Source: Pelistega europaea
Lineage (GTDB): Bacteria; Pseudomonadota; Gammaproteobacteria; Burkholderiales; Burkholderiaceae_B
Reading direction: 5' to 3'
Assembly: GCF_013133775.1 (NCBI RefSeq)
Contig: NZ_JABGBO010000003.1
Coordinates: 218,036 to 282,035 of the forward strand
Length of the DNA: 64,000 bases
The notes under the pieces were generated by a model. That model was not told the DNA's origin. It saw only the letters and a list, made by a program, of their open reading frames with translations, and did not search any database. The first letter of the stretch is position 1, and the number at the start of each line of letters is the position of its first letter. The position numbers and the translations under genes were made by a program. Positions 22,041 to 33,108 of the stretch are shown here, piece by piece.

Positions 22041-22252
22041 TTACTATCCAATTAGTCACCAAATAGATTCTCATCTTAAAACAAAGAATGGGATTGTTTT
22101 ATGGAAACCCCTATATCATAAATAGTCATATGCTTTTGCTATAAAGAGAAATATACCACTTATTGACTATTTCGTTGTTTCTTTTTTAGTGAAAACACAA
22201 CGTATTCTGATGTTAAAATAGGACTTACCTTATTTGCTTATAATCTTTTGCT

Positions 22253-22921
22253 ATGATTGAGTTTCAGCACGTCTTTAAGGCCTACGGTCAAAGTGCCAAT
22301 ATCCTCGCCGACATTAATTTCAAAATTAATAGCGGTGATTTTGTCTTTATTTCTGGTCCTTCTGGAGCAGGTAAATCCACCCTTCTAAAACTTATCGGTG
22401 GACTAGAAGCCCCTAGCCGTGGCTCTATTACTGTCAAAGGAACCCGCATTGACAAACTTGAGCCACGCTCTATTCCCTATTTGCGTCGCTCTGTAGGGAT
22501 TATTTTACAAGATACTCACCTACTCTATGACCGCAATGCTTTTGAAAATGTGATGTTACCACTAACTGTTATGGGACTTAGCTATGATACCGCTGCCTCT
22601 AGAGCTAGAGCCGCTATTGTTAAAGTAGGTCTTGGTGGCAAGGAGAAATACAATCCTATCGCTCTTTCAGGTGGTGAGCAACAGCGTCTTGCCATTGCCC
22701 GTGCTATTGTCAACCGGCCAAGTATTTTAATTGCCGATGAGCCTACCGCCAATCTTGACCAAGAGAATGCCCACCTTATCCTTGATGTTTTCAGAGATTT
22801 TAATCGTGTTGGTGTCACTACACTCATTGCTTCCCATGATAGACCCCTACTACAACGTTATGCCAACCGCACTTTACTTATTGAACCCGGTCACTTTACC
22901 GATTTAGGATACCACGCATGA
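22253..22921 (+). CDS. ftsE: Cell division ATP-binding protein FtsE
   Basis: The ATPase of the FtsEX complex, which controls peptidoglycan hydrolases at the division septum. It has the Walker A GPSGAGKST, signature LSGGEQQRLAIARA and Walker B ILIADEPTANLD, with the short FtsE-like length of 222 residues and its start MIEFQHVFKAYG. The stop overlaps the ftsX start by four bases (ATGA), indicating translational coupling. It is divergent from the amino-acid transporter operon. Confidence 0.95.
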   Translation: MIEFQHVFKAYGQSANILADINFKINSGDFVFISGPSGAGKSTLLKLIGGLEAPSRGSITVKGTRIDKLEPRSIPYLRRSVGIILQDTHLLYDRNAFENVMLPLTVMGLSYDTAASRARAAIVKVGLGGKEKYNPIALSGGEQQRLAIARAIVNRPSILIADEPTANLDQENAHLILDVFRDFNRVGVTTLIASHDRPLLQRYANRTLLIEPGHFTDLGYHA

Positions 22922-23823
22922 AAACTTGGTTACGTCATCATCTTTATGCCATACGGACAGCGTTGCGTCGCTTATTGTTGACACCCTTTTCTACGATTAC
23001 TAACATTACAGTGATTGCCTTTGTGCTATCACTTCCTCTAGTCGTCAGTGCAATTCTCACCTCCTTAGCACCTGTGGCTAAAACTGTGTCGGTGAATCCT
23101 GTCATCACATTATTTATGAAAAATAATGTGTCACTTGAAGCGACACAACAACTCGCTGCTCAAATTAAAACTGAATCAAATGCCCAAATTGACCATATTA
23201 CTGTAATGTCTAAACAAGAAGCACTTGATACATTGCGCTCTTCTCAGGAGTGGAAAGAATCCTTGGATGTATTACCAAATAATCCCTTACCTCACAGTAT
23301 TATCATTGCTCTTAGCAATGGGGTTTCTACCCTACAAGCCAATGAAATTGCGCAACAATGGCAAAACAACCCTGAAGTCGACCTAGTACAGTTTGACCGG
23401 GACTGGCTAAAGAAACTTGAGAGCATCATCTCTTTCTTTAAGGTATTGTTAGGTATTTTTGCGGTTGGGGTTGCTATTATCGTCGTTGCAACTATTTTTA
23501 ATACTGTTCGCATGCAAGCCTTATTACAACGAGACGAGATTGCTGTAGCTCGCCTAGTTGGTGCTACAGAGTCCTTTGTACGCCGTCCTTTTTTATACTT
23601 GGGTATTATCACGGGGTTCTGTGCTGGCTTACTCTCTATTGCATTAACTGCCATAGGTCTTAGCCTAATGAACAATGCTATCTTAGTTGTGGCTGAAAGT
23701 TATGGGCAGCCCTTTAATTTAGCACTACCTCATGCCTTTTGGATTGTTTTAGCTATTGTCATTGTGATGATTATTGCCGCTATCGCTGCCCGTTGGTCTG
23801 TCACTCGTCACTCTTCTTTCTAA
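22918..23823 (+). CDS. ftsX: Cell division protein FtsX
   Basis: Membrane partner of FtsE that transmits ATPase cycling to periplasmic amidase activators. The 301 residues show an N-terminal cytoplasmic segment, a membrane helix near residues 25-48, a periplasmic domain (about 50-170) and three further membrane helices in the C-terminal half, the MacB/FtsX topology. Location directly behind ftsE settles the identity. A hairpin without a T tract follows (23838-23875). Confidence 0.93.
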   Translation: MKTWLRHHLYAIRTALRRLLLTPFSTITNITVIAFVLSLPLVVSAILTSLAPVAKTVSVNPVITLFMKNNVSLEATQQLAAQIKTESNAQIDHITVMSKQEALDTLRSSQEWKESLDVLPNNPLPHSIIIALSNGVSTLQANEIAQQWQNNPEVDLVQFDRDWLKKLESIISFFKVLLGIFAVGVAIIVVATIFNTVRMQALLQRDEIAVARLVGATESFVRRPFLYLGIITGFCAGLLSIALTAIGLSLMNNAILVVAESYGQPFNLALPHAFWIVLAIVIVMIIAAIAARWSVTRHSSF

Positions 23824-23837
23824 AAAATTAATATCAA

Positions 23838-23875
23838 CACCACTGACCTACCTCATAATGAGTGGGGCAGTGGTG
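23838..23875. terminator. Hairpin between ftsX and mutY
   Basis: CACCACTG (23838-23845) pairs with CAGTGGTG (23868-23875), with inner CTCAT/ATGAG complementarity. It lacks a uridine tract, so termination would be weak or Rho-assisted. Confidence 0.4.
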
Positions 23876-23922
23876 GTAAAAGCACCGGTTATACCAGTGA
23901 ATACACTCCCCACGGATAGGCA

Positions 23923-25101
23923 ATGGTTTCTCATCAATCCACTATCAGTTTTGTAAAACGCATACAGACTTGGCAACAACAATCTGGCCGTCATCATTTG
24001 CCTTGGCAAAATACACATGATGCCTATCTGGTATGGCTATCTGAAATTATGTTGCAACAGACCCAAGTCCGAACAGTCATCCCCTATTATGAACGATTTA
24101 TCAAACGATTTCCCACTGTAGCTGATCTTGCACAGGCCTCTCAGGAAGAGGTTATGCCTTACTGGGCAGGACTGGGCTACTATGCTCGTGCTCGCAACCT
24201 GCATCGTTGCGCACAATTAGTGATGCAACAACATGGTGGATTTTTCCCACAAACCCCTGAAGAATTAGCCCTACTACCGGGTATAGGCAAGTCAACAGCC
24301 AATGCTATCGCTGCCTTTTGCTTTAATGCCTCTACACCTATTATGGATGGTAATGTCAAACGCGTATTCTCTCGCTTTTACGGTATCACGGGCTATGGTG
24401 CCGCAATGGAAAAACAACTCTGGCAGCAGGCTTATGCTAATGTGCAAGGAGAAACAGAAATTGGGCGTTATAATCAGGGGTTGATGGATTTAGGCTCTAT
24501 GGTTTGCACCCGTACCAAGCCTAGCTGTACTGCGTGCCCGCTACAATCAGATTGCTACGCTTACGCTCACCAGGCTCAAGCACAATTTCCAGAGAAGAAA
24601 ACAAAAAAAGCTATCCCTCAACGAGAGACTTTTATGCTAGTAATTCAGCATGGGCAGCAAATATTATTACAGCAACGCCCAGCACAGGGAATCTGGGGAG
24701 GGTTACTATCACTGCCAGAACTAGCAACACAGCAGGAAGTAAATCATTGGTTAGCAACACACCCTCATGTATCTGCACTTAAAATGGCAAGTTTTGAGCA
24801 TATCTTCTCGCATTATCGCCTATTGATACACCCCATCCTAGTAACGCTCTGTCCCTCTGACGAGCAACATCAGGGATTCGTATTACAGCAAGAACAGGCT
24901 TCATTAAAAAAGAATGCAACCATGCGAAACTTGGGTTTACAAGACTCACTGCTTCCCTATGAAATTGGCAGCCCTGATTTAAATGAACAACCCTGCTTCT
25001 TTCCTAAATCACATTGGTATGATTGCCGCCAACAGCTAGCACTTCCTAGCCCTGTAGCCAAAATTATCAATGGGCTTTATGAGGGTTTATGTGGCGTATA
25101 A
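23923..25101 (+). CDS. mutY: A/G-specific adenine DNA glycosylase MutY
   Basis: Removes adenine mispaired with 8-oxoguanine. The N-terminal HhH-GPD domain shows SEIMLQQTQV with the catalytic Glu, the hairpin LPGIGKSTANAI and the catalytic Asp in MDGNVKRV. The iron-sulfur cluster loop is intact as C-X6-C-X2-C-X5-C near residues 191-207. A C-terminal NUDIX-like domain follows that recognises 8-oxoG. The length is 392 residues. The last 25 bases overlap the end of the convergent rodA gene. Confidence 0.95.
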   Translation: MVSHQSTISFVKRIQTWQQQSGRHHLPWQNTHDAYLVWLSEIMLQQTQVRTVIPYYERFIKRFPTVADLAQASQEEVMPYWAGLGYYARARNLHRCAQLVMQQHGGFFPQTPEELALLPGIGKSTANAIAAFCFNASTPIMDGNVKRVFSRFYGITGYGAAMEKQLWQQAYANVQGETEIGRYNQGLMDLGSMVCTRTKPSCTACPLQSDCYAYAHQAQAQFPEKKTKKAIPQRETFMLVIQHGQQILLQQRPAQGIWGGLLSLPELATQQEVNHWLATHPHVSALKMASFEHIFSHYRLLIHPILVTLCPSDEQHQGFVLQQEQASLKKNATMRNLGLQDSLLPYEIGSPDLNEQPCFFPKSHWYDCRQQLALPSPVAKIINGLYEGLCGV

Positions 25102-26240
25102 TTGGCAATACTCATCAACAAACCAAATGCAATACCTAGTGTCACCAATGCTGTTCCTCCATAACTCATAAATGGTAATGGCACCCCTACTATAGGTAAA
25201 ATGCCCATGACCATACCCATATTGACAAAAACATAGACAAACAGCATCATAGTCAAAGCACCAGCAAGTAATGATCCAAATTGGGTTTTGGCCTTGAGTG
25301 TGATGACAAAGCAACGAGCCAGCAACAAGGTATAAAGAATCAACAGAAACACACTACCATAAAGCCCAAACTCCTCAGCAAACACTGCAAAAATAAAGTC
25401 CGTGGTCTGTTCTGGAATAAAGTCTAAGTGTGTCTGCGTTCCTTGTAAATAACCCTTACCATAGACACCACCAGAACCAATGGCAATCATTCCTTGAATT
25501 GTGTGAAAACCCTTACCAAGAGGATCTAGATTCGGATTAAGCAACGTACATACTCGCGTTTTCTGATAATCATGCAAGATAACCCAGTCAAAATCTGTTT
25601 CGCATAGCAAAGGCTCAAAATGAATTATCAGAGCAATGCCAACAACCCCTAGAATAAACAATGGAGTTAGCAATTTGAAAGATAACCCTGCAAAATAAAT
25701 TACAAAAAAGCCTGTCGCAAACACGAGTAATGCAGTACCTAAATCTGGTTGCTTGATAATCAATACAAACGGCACCAGGAGAAGTACTCCTGCCACAATA
25801 AAATCCATGATTCTCAAGTCGCTACGATGTTTGTCAAAATACCAAGCCAACATCATAGGCACACAGAGCTTCATCATTTCAGATGGTTGAATACGTAGAA
25901 AACCAATATCCAACCAACGAGTTGCTCCTTTACTGGTATAGCCAAATAACAGTACAGCTAGTAGCAAAAGACACCCAGTCACATAGAAAGGAATCACAAT
26001 TTTCATCACCTTGGAAGGAGACCATAGTGAAACAAACCACATGGTACCAAAAGCTACAAGAAAGTTACGTGCTTGTCCTTCAAAACGACCATCCGTCCCT
26101 CCTACTGCGGAATGCATGACCACCATACCCAACCCTGCAAATAGCACTAAAATAATCAGTAAAGGCCAATCAATTGACTTGAAAGCATATCCCACATAAC
26201 GTATTACTGCATTCATTGCCGAATTTAAGGCCCTATTCAT
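25077..26240 (-). CDS. rodA: Rod-shape peptidoglycan polymerase RodA (SEDS family)
   Basis: Glycan-strand polymerase of the elongasome, partner of the PBP2 encoded just upstream. The 387 residues contain about ten hydrophobic helices. SEDS landmarks are KGATRWLDIGFLRIQPSEMMKL, DLGTALLV, the GKGYLQGTQTHLDFIPEQTTDFIFA block near residues 270-295 (key residues G, Q, P, E, D) and VGVPLPFMSYGGT. Its ribosome site is a run of eight G (26242-26249 on the opposite strand) one base before the ATG. Its 3' end overlaps the convergent mutY by 25 bases. Confidence 0.95.
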   Translation of the reverse strand: MNRALNSAMNAVIRYVGYAFKSIDWPLLIILVLFAGLGMVVMHSAVGGTDGRFEGQARNFLVAFGTMWFVSLWSPSKVMKIVIPFYVTGCLLLLAVLLFGYTSKGATRWLDIGFLRIQPSEMMKLCVPMMLAWYFDKHRSDLRIMDFIVAGVLLLVPFVLIIKQPDLGTALLVFATGFFVIYFAGLSFKLLTPLFILGVVGIALIIHFEPLLCETDFDWVILHDYQKTRVCTLLNPNLDPLGKGFHTIQGMIAIGSGGVYGKGYLQGTQTHLDFIPEQTTDFIFAVFAEEFGLYGSVFLLILYTLLLARCFVITLKAKTQFGSLLAGALTMMLFVYVFVNMGMVMGILPIVGVPLPFMSYGGTALVTLGIAFGLLMSIANYTPHKPS

Positions 26241-26338
26241 ACCCCCCCCTTTTTGACGGATAAAGCATATAACCCTCTTAAAGGCATAAAGACAAACCCT
26301 TGAAGAGCTACAATATCATAGTGTTGTATTTCCATACT

Positions 26339-28375
26339 CTACTCCCGTGATTGAGCGGCGTTAGGAGAAAGTGGCTCAAAAATCTCAGGAATAGCCTCTT
26401 GGGTTTTATCTTCTGGGTTACGAGGCGTTTCCTCTGGTACCTCAGTATCAGGAGAGCTCTCTTCAACTGGTTCGCCTTCTTCTTGGTAGAAAGTAGGCAC
26501 ATATTCAGGCTGTACTGAGCGATTAGGAGACAACCAGTAATCAAACACCTTGCGGGCTATAGGAGCAGCTACAGTAGATCCCCAACCTCCATTTTCTACA
26601 ATTAGTGCCACTGCAATTTGAGGATTATTAGCTGGCGCGTAACCCATATATAAAGCATGGTCATGCAGGCGCTTATTCAAAGCCCGGGCATTGTATTTAG
26701 CCCCACGCAAACTAAACACTTGTGCTGTCCCTGTTTTACCTGCCGCTTGATAAGCTGCGCCTGCAAATACTCGGCTACCCGTACCATAACGGTTAACATC
26801 AATCATAGCGCGTTTAATTACTTGCAGATTTTCAGGCTTAAGTGCAATCGTATACTCAGGCTCTTTGACAACTTGCTCCGCTTTACGAGTCACAGGATTT
26901 TCTAGCCAGTGAACAATGTGTGGCCGCATATAAACACCATTAGCCGCCAGTACAGACGTCGCCTGTGCCAACTGCATAATCGTAAAGGCATTATATCCTT
27001 GTCCCACCGTCACAGAAATTGTCTCGCCGACATGCCAAGTTTGCTTTTTGGGATCTTTAAATGCCTTACGTTTCCATTCTCTAGAGGGAAGAATACCACG
27101 TTTTTCTCCTGGTAAATCAATACCTGTCTGCTTACCAAACCCAAATTGCTGGGTGAAATCATGCAAGTTATCTACCCCAATCACAGGTCCTAAACTAAAG
27201 AAGTAGGTATCCGATGACACCATAATCGCCTTATGCATATCGGTGGGTCCATAAACCGCACGCCCTGCATTGTGAAAACGTTGATTCCCATACTCGAAAT
27301 AGCCAGGGTCAGGAATACGTGTATCTGCATCACGCAATCCTAAAGACAACGCTGCTAAAGCAACAAAAGGCTTATATGTCGAACCAATAGGGAATGTTCC
27401 TGAAATCGGCCTATCCAACAATGGTACATCAGCAGACTCATTTAATCGACGCCAATTTTCTACATCAATGCCGTCCACAAATAGATTAGGGTCAAAAGAA
27501 GGCTCCGACACATAGGCTAAAACCTCTCCTGTCTTAGGATTAATGGCAACCAATGCTCCACGCTGAGGATTTTTGGGATCTTTAAAAATCCCCTCTACCA
27601 TCTGTTGTAATCCCATATCAATGGAGAGTCGCAAGTTATCACCAGGGACAGGATCAATCCGCTTTAACACACGCACAGGCCGTCCCGAAGCCGATATTTC
27701 AACCTCTTCCCAGCCAGTCTTTCCATGTAATTGCTGTTCGTAACTCGCCTCAATCCCTTTCTTACCAATAATATCAGTGCCGCGATAATTACCCTCTAGC
27801 CCCTCTTTTTCAAGTTGCTCTTTATCTTTTTCCGAGATACGCCCCACATAACCAATTAAATGGGCTGCCGATTCACCTTGTGGATATTCACGTACCCAAC
27901 GTGCTTTCAAACTAACACCCGGAAAACGATAAGAATGAGCAGCGAAAATGGCCGCTTCTTCATCAGTAATATTGTGACGCAAAATAACCGAGCCAAAACG
28001 AGGAGCGCCAGATAAACGTCGACGAAAACGACGAATATCTAAGTCAGTAATAGGTATAAGTTGCTTCAGCTCAGCAATGACATCATCTATTTTCTTAACT
28101 TGAGCAGGGGTTATCTCAATAGTATAGTCACGGTAACTTCTAGCTAATACCACTCCATTGCGATCCACTACCTCACCTCGTCGAGGAGGAATAGGCACCA
28201 AGGAAATACGGTTCCGCTCAGCTCGCTCTGATAACCCTTGGTAGCGCTCCACTTGTAATACCCACAGACGATAAATTAGCACTCCAAAGCACATCAACAC
28301 AAAAAGACTTGCTACGATAATTCGTACAATCAATTTGCGTCTATTAATGCCAGAGCTTTTGCCAAATTCCAACAT
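26339..28375 (-). CDS. mrdA: Penicillin-binding protein 2 (elongation transpeptidase)
   Basis: Class B PBP that crosslinks peptidoglycan during side-wall growth. It has one N-terminal membrane anchor (residues about 18-38), a pedestal domain with RRGEVVDRNG, and a transpeptidase domain with the active-site STYK tetrad (in GSTYKPF), SSDTY as the SxN-position motif and KTGTAQ. The length is 678 residues. An acidic, Pro/Glu-rich tail of about 60 residues ends the protein. It lies between mreD and rodA, with a 98-base gap to rodA that holds nothing recognisable. Confidence 0.95.
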   Translation of the reverse strand: MLEFGKSSGINRRKLIVRIIVASLFVLMCFGVLIYRLWVLQVERYQGLSERAERNRISLVPIPPRRGEVVDRNGVVLARSYRDYTIEITPAQVKKIDDVIAELKQLIPITDLDIRRFRRRLSGAPRFGSVILRHNITDEEAAIFAAHSYRFPGVSLKARWVREYPQGESAAHLIGYVGRISEKDKEQLEKEGLEGNYRGTDIIGKKGIEASYEQQLHGKTGWEEVEISASGRPVRVLKRIDPVPGDNLRLSIDMGLQQMVEGIFKDPKNPQRGALVAINPKTGEVLAYVSEPSFDPNLFVDGIDVENWRRLNESADVPLLDRPISGTFPIGSTYKPFVALAALSLGLRDADTRIPDPGYFEYGNQRFHNAGRAVYGPTDMHKAIMVSSDTYFFSLGPVIGVDNLHDFTQQFGFGKQTGIDLPGEKRGILPSREWKRKAFKDPKKQTWHVGETISVTVGQGYNAFTIMQLAQATSVLAANGVYMRPHIVHWLENPVTRKAEQVVKEPEYTIALKPENLQVIKRAMIDVNRYGTGSRVFAGAAYQAAGKTGTAQVFSLRGAKYNARALNKRLHDHALYMGYAPANNPQIAVALIVENGGWGSTVAAPIARKVFDYWLSPNRSVQPEYVPTFYQEEGEPVEESSPDTEVPEETPRNPEDKTQEAIPEIFEPLSPNAAQSRE

Positions 28376-28386
28376 AAACGCACCTA

Positions 28387-28929
28387 TTACTCTAGTTTAT
28401 GCTCATCTTTGGGAGAATGTGAGAGAAACTTAAACAAAAGATCCACCACAAACCATAAACATGCAGTAATCAAGCCAGACCATAGCCAGCCCCAGCCCGC
28501 CCATACGCCAGCAAGCCATGCCTCAAAAATACGACCAGGAATAACTGCCAACACAAATACAGGTAGCATAGAGAAAAAGTGGGCAAACACAGAAAATTGG
28601 ACAATATGACGACGCATATTAATCACAAAATAAATCACAATCACATAATAAAGAGCATGACGTCCCAACACATTAGTATCATGAACATCCATCAATAAAC
28701 CCAATAAAAACGCAGCAAACATGCCTACGCCTTTAGCACTATGGACGCACCAGAACGCCAGTACAACTAATAGAATATCAGGGGAACCTGGCCAGTCACG
28801 CCAAGGTAATAAAGACGCCATAAAAGTGACAAAAATGCTTCCCCAAACAAAACTACCAGAGCTTTGAAAAACATCATCCCCCGTATCAATAGGGTGTAGG
28901 GAGCGAATGGGAGTATTAGATTTAGTCAT
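28387..28929 (-). CDS. mreD: Rod shape-determining protein MreD
   Basis: Inner-membrane component of the elongasome, 180 residues, with about five hydrophobic helices and the weakly conserved WRDWPGSPDILLVVLAFWCV region near residue 40. The identity comes mainly from position: it starts inside the end of mreC (8-base overlap) and stops 12 bases before mrdA. The function of MreD is structural and poorly defined. Confidence 0.88.
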   Translation of the reverse strand: MTKSNTPIRSLHPIDTGDDVFQSSGSFVWGSIFVTFMASLLPWRDWPGSPDILLVVLAFWCVHSAKGVGMFAAFLLGLLMDVHDTNVLGRHALYYVIVIYFVINMRRHIVQFSVFAHFFSMLPVFVLAVIPGRIFEAWLAGVWAGWGWLWSGLITACLWFVVDLLFKFLSHSPKDEHKLE

Positions 28930-29989
28930 TCTGAACTCCTTGATTATCTACCGCTTTAGAGGAGTTTGCTGTCTTTGGTTTAGTAAGTGATTGTGCAGGA
29001 GCTGTTAGTGATTTTGCATCAGATTTAGCAGGTACAGCTACCGATGTACTCATCGGTGACACTGGCTTGGTAGATGGAGCAACTGACTTAATACCTGCTT
29101 CAGATAATGGATTACCACTGGCAGAAACATCATTTTCCTCAGTAGAGAGAGAGTCAGTCTCTGTCAATAAAACTAGAAAGTGCAAATATTGCTCTGGGTG
29201 CGCTGATGGTTCTACCAATGCACTCACAAAACCTTGTGCGGAATTATTTTCAATCTTACTCACTCGACCAATAGCTAAACCAGCGGGATATACTCCACCA
29301 ATACCGCTAGTAACCAGCTGATCACCTTCTTTAATATCAGCTCCTTGAGCAAGATAACGCACCTCTATCAAACCAGGATGCCCTGTACCATACACCACAA
29401 CACGTAAACCATTACGCACAACAATAGCAGGCATTGTGACTCGCTCATCGGTAATTAATGATGCTTCTGATGTACTAGAAGTGACTCGCTGTACCTGCCC
29501 TACTATACCACCCTCTCCAATCACAGGCATGCCAGGAGCAATGCCATCATTAGCCCCTTTGGTCAATATGAGTGTCTGGTGTAAAGGATTTGCCGCTGCA
29601 TACAGGATTTGCACAGCAACGGAAGGAATACTTACAGAGTTTTTGATGCCTAGTAACTGCCTTAATTGGGCATTTTCAGCTTCTAATCGAGTCGCTTGCA
29701 CACTAAGCTGCGTTAGTCCTATCCGTTGACGTTGAGTTTCTTCAGTCTGGATTTTAGCCAGCTCAACAGCATTAGACCAGTTGGTAATTTCTTTGACAAC
29801 ATCGCGTGGCCAAAGGGCTGCTTTTTGAAAGGGAGTCAGTACTGTAGCAATGAACCTGCGTGACGAAACGAGTAGATTCGTCTGTGAATCTACTATCATC
29901 ATTACAATGCAAAGTACGCCTAAAAAAGCCAGCTTAACACCAGAGGCTTGGCCTCTTTTAAATAGGCGCAAAGACTTCTCTTGCTGCAT
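28922..29989 (-). CDS. mreC: Cell shape-determining protein MreC
   Basis: Bitopic membrane protein linking MreB filaments to the periplasmic synthases. It has an N-terminal membrane helix (residues about 18-36), a coiled-coil (about 65-105) and the MreC beta domain with VIGEGGIVGQV and LVTSGIGGVYPAGLAIG. A Pro/Ser/Lys-rich low-complexity tail of roughly 80 residues extends beyond the usual end. The length is 355 residues. It is separated from mreB by a terminator-like hairpin. Confidence 0.92.
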   Translation of the reverse strand: MQQEKSLRLFKRGQASGVKLAFLGVLCIVMMIVDSQTNLLVSSRRFIATVLTPFQKAALWPRDVVKEITNWSNAVELAKIQTEETQRQRIGLTQLSVQATRLEAENAQLRQLLGIKNSVSIPSVAVQILYAAANPLHQTLILTKGANDGIAPGMPVIGEGGIVGQVQRVTSSTSEASLITDERVTMPAIVVRNGLRVVVYGTGHPGLIEVRYLAQGADIKEGDQLVTSGIGGVYPAGLAIGRVSKIENNSAQGFVSALVEPSAHPEQYLHFLVLLTETDSLSTEENDVSASGNPLSEAGIKSVAPSTKPVSPMSTSVAVPAKSDAKSLTAPAQSLTKPKTANSSKAVDNQGVQND

Positions 29990-29997
29990 CCGTCACC

Positions 29998-30041
29998 TAA
30001 AAAGACAATAGCACCCAAGGTAACTATACCATGGGTGCTAT
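29998..30041 (-). terminator. Intrinsic terminator/attenuator between mreB and mreC
   Basis: On the minus strand ATAGCACCCA (30041-30032) pairs with TGGGTGCTAT (30017-30008), followed by TGTCTTTTT (30007-29999). The ten-pair stem plus T tract lies 12 bases after the mreB stop and about 10 bases before mreC. It would make most transcripts monocistronic mreB and leave less mreCD-mrdA-rodA mRNA. Confidence 0.72.
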
Positions 30042-30053
30042 ACCTAATCATCA

Positions 30054-31173
<1,120 letters not shown>

Positions 31174-31285
31174 CTTATAATGAACAGAATCCCGAAATTT
31201 TATCATTTCTAAGGCTTTTATATACCAGCTTTAGTGGTAAATTTCCTTTTTTTACAATTTTTATTGACTTTTTTTCTTACAGTCT

Positions 31286-31594
31286 ATGTCACTTACACCT
31301 AAAGATGTGAGCCGAATTGCACGTCTTGCTCGCTTGGAACTCAGCGAAGCGGCTCAAGCTAAGGCTCTAAACGAACTTAATAGCATGCTAGGATTGATTG
31401 AAGCTTTACAATCAGTAGATACCAGCGGTGTCATTCCCCTAGCCCACCCTCTTTCTGTGCACGAAGAAATCAGTTTGCGTTTACGTGAAGATGTTGTCAC
31501 TGAAACTGCTTCCATTGAAAACCGTCAATCTTTGATGGCCAACGCCCCTGCAGAATCAGAGGGATTATTCCTAGTACCAAAAGTTATCGAGTAA
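31286..31594 (+). CDS. gatC: Aspartyl/glutamyl-tRNA amidotransferase subunit C
   Basis: Small stabilising subunit of GatCAB, which amidates Glu-tRNA(Gln) and/or Asp-tRNA(Asn). The 102 residues start [19 protein letters not shown], the family signature, with [19 protein letters not shown] in the middle. gatA follows 2 bases after the stop. Presence of the complex implies that Gln-tRNA(Gln) or Asn-tRNA(Asn) is made indirectly, unless the matching synthetases exist elsewhere. Confidence 0.93.
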   Translation: MSLTPKDVSRIARLARLELSEAAQAKALNELNSMLGLIEALQSVDTSGVIPLAHPLSVHEEISLRLREDVVTETASIENRQSLMANAPAESEGLFLVPKVIE

Positions 31595-31596
31595 TT

Positions 31597-33108
31597 ATGT
31601 CTTTCCAATCTATACAAGCCGTACGAGCAGCACTTGATAGCAAACAGGTCAGTGCTGTAGAACTAGCACAAGAAGCAATTAACAAGGCAGAACAACTCTC
31701 GCGCCTTAATGCTTTTTTGCATATTGATTCAGAACTTACTTTAGCCCAGGCACGTCTAGCTGATGAGCGCATCGCCAAGGGGGCACAAGGCTTCCTAACT
31801 GGTTTGCCTATCGCCCATAAAGACGTCTTTGTGACCAAAGGCTGGCGTACCACTGCCTCAAGTAAAATGCTAGCTAACTATACCAGTCCTTTTGACGCCA
31901 CTGTCGTTGATTTATTAGCTCAGGCAGGTTGTGTCAATATCGGTAAATTAAACTGTGATGAATTCGCTATGGGTTCAGGCAATGAAAATTCTGCTTTCGG
32001 CCCTTGCTTAAACCCTTGGGATGAACAAGCTGTACCAGGCGGTTCATCTGGAGGTTCAGCAGCAGCCGTTGCTGCAGGTATTGTATTAGCTGCTACTGGG
32101 ACTGATACAGGAGGTTCTGTACGTCAACCCTCTGCTCTATGTGGCGTATCTGGCATTAAGCCTACTTATGGTACCGTATCTCGCTTTGGTATGATTGCCT
32201 TTGCCTCCAGTCTAGATCAAGCCGGACCTATTGCACGTAACACTCGCGATTTAGTTGAACTGCTTAATGTCATGAGTTCTTTCGATGAGAAAGACTCCAC
32301 TAGTGTGATGAATTGTGATGGCACACCAAATACCCAAGGTCGTGTTAAAAAAGATTTTGAGCAGGCAACTACAGCATTCCAAGCAAATAGTAGCTTACCG
32401 CTTAAAGGCTTACGTATCGGCGTACCTAAGGAATACTTTGCTGAAGGTATTAGTACAGAAGTGCAAGAGGCTGTAGAAAAAGCGATTGCACAGTTTGTTG
32501 CTTTAGGGGCTGAACGTGTCGATATTTCTTTACCTCGCACAGCTCTTGCTATTCCAGCCTACTACGTCATTGCACCAGCTGAGGCTTCTAGCAATCTCTC
32601 TCGTTATGATGGGGTCCGCTATGGACACCGTAGCAAGGAATATTCCGGTTTGGAGCAAATGGTAAGCCGTTCTCGTGTAGAGGGTTTTGGTCCTGAAGTA
32701 CAACGCCGCATTATGATTGGTACTTATGTATTATCGCAGGGCTATTATGATGCTTATTACCTTCAAGCCCAACGCATTCGTCGCATGATTGCCAATGATT
32801 TCCAAGCGGCCCTTAACAACCAATGTGATGTCATCATGGGCCCTGTGACACCAACAGTTGCAAAAAATATTGGCGACAACAAAGAAGATGTCACTGCTGA
32901 CTGGCTTGCTGATATTTATACCCTCGGAGTAAGTCTAGCTGGTTTACCTGCTCTCTCTATCCCATGTGGCTTTGGCGGTGCCAATGGTAAACGCCCTATT
33001 GGCTTACAGATTATCGGCAATTACTTTAAAGAAGGTCAGTTACTCGCTGTTGGCGATTGTTTCCAACAACATACTGATTGGCATTTGCGTCAAGCGGAGG
33101 TGAAATAA
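31597..33108 (+). CDS. gatA: Aspartyl/glutamyl-tRNA amidotransferase subunit A
   Basis: Amidase subunit that frees ammonia from glutamine or asparagine. The Ser-cisSer-Lys triad is in place: Lys in PIAHKDVF near residue 73, cis-Ser in [14 protein letters not shown] and the nucleophile Ser in [11 protein letters not shown]. The length is 503 residues. Its stop overlaps the gatB start by one base (TAATG). Confidence 0.96.
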   Translation: MSFQSIQAVRAALDSKQVSAVELAQEAINKAEQLSRLNAFLHIDSELTLAQARLADERIAKGAQGFLTGLPIAHKDVFVTKGWRTTASSKMLANYTSPFDATVVDLLAQAGCVNIGKLNCDEFAMGSGNENSAFGPCLNPWDEQAVPGGSSGGSAAAVAAGIVLAATGTDTGGSVRQPSALCGVSGIKPTYGTVSRFGMIAFASSLDQAGPIARNTRDLVELLNVMSSFDEKDSTSVMNCDGTPNTQGRVKKDFEQATTAFQANSSLPLKGLRIGVPKEYFAEGISTEVQEAVEKAIAQFVALGAERVDISLPRTALAIPAYYVIAPAEASSNLSRYDGVRYGHRSKEYSGLEQMVSRSRVEGFGPEVQRRIMIGTYVLSQGYYDAYYLQAQRIRRMIANDFQAALNNQCDVIMGPVTPTVAKNIGDNKEDVTADWLADIYTLGVSLAGLPALSIPCGFGGANGKRPIGLQIIGNYFKEGQLLAVGDCFQQHTDWHLRQAEVK

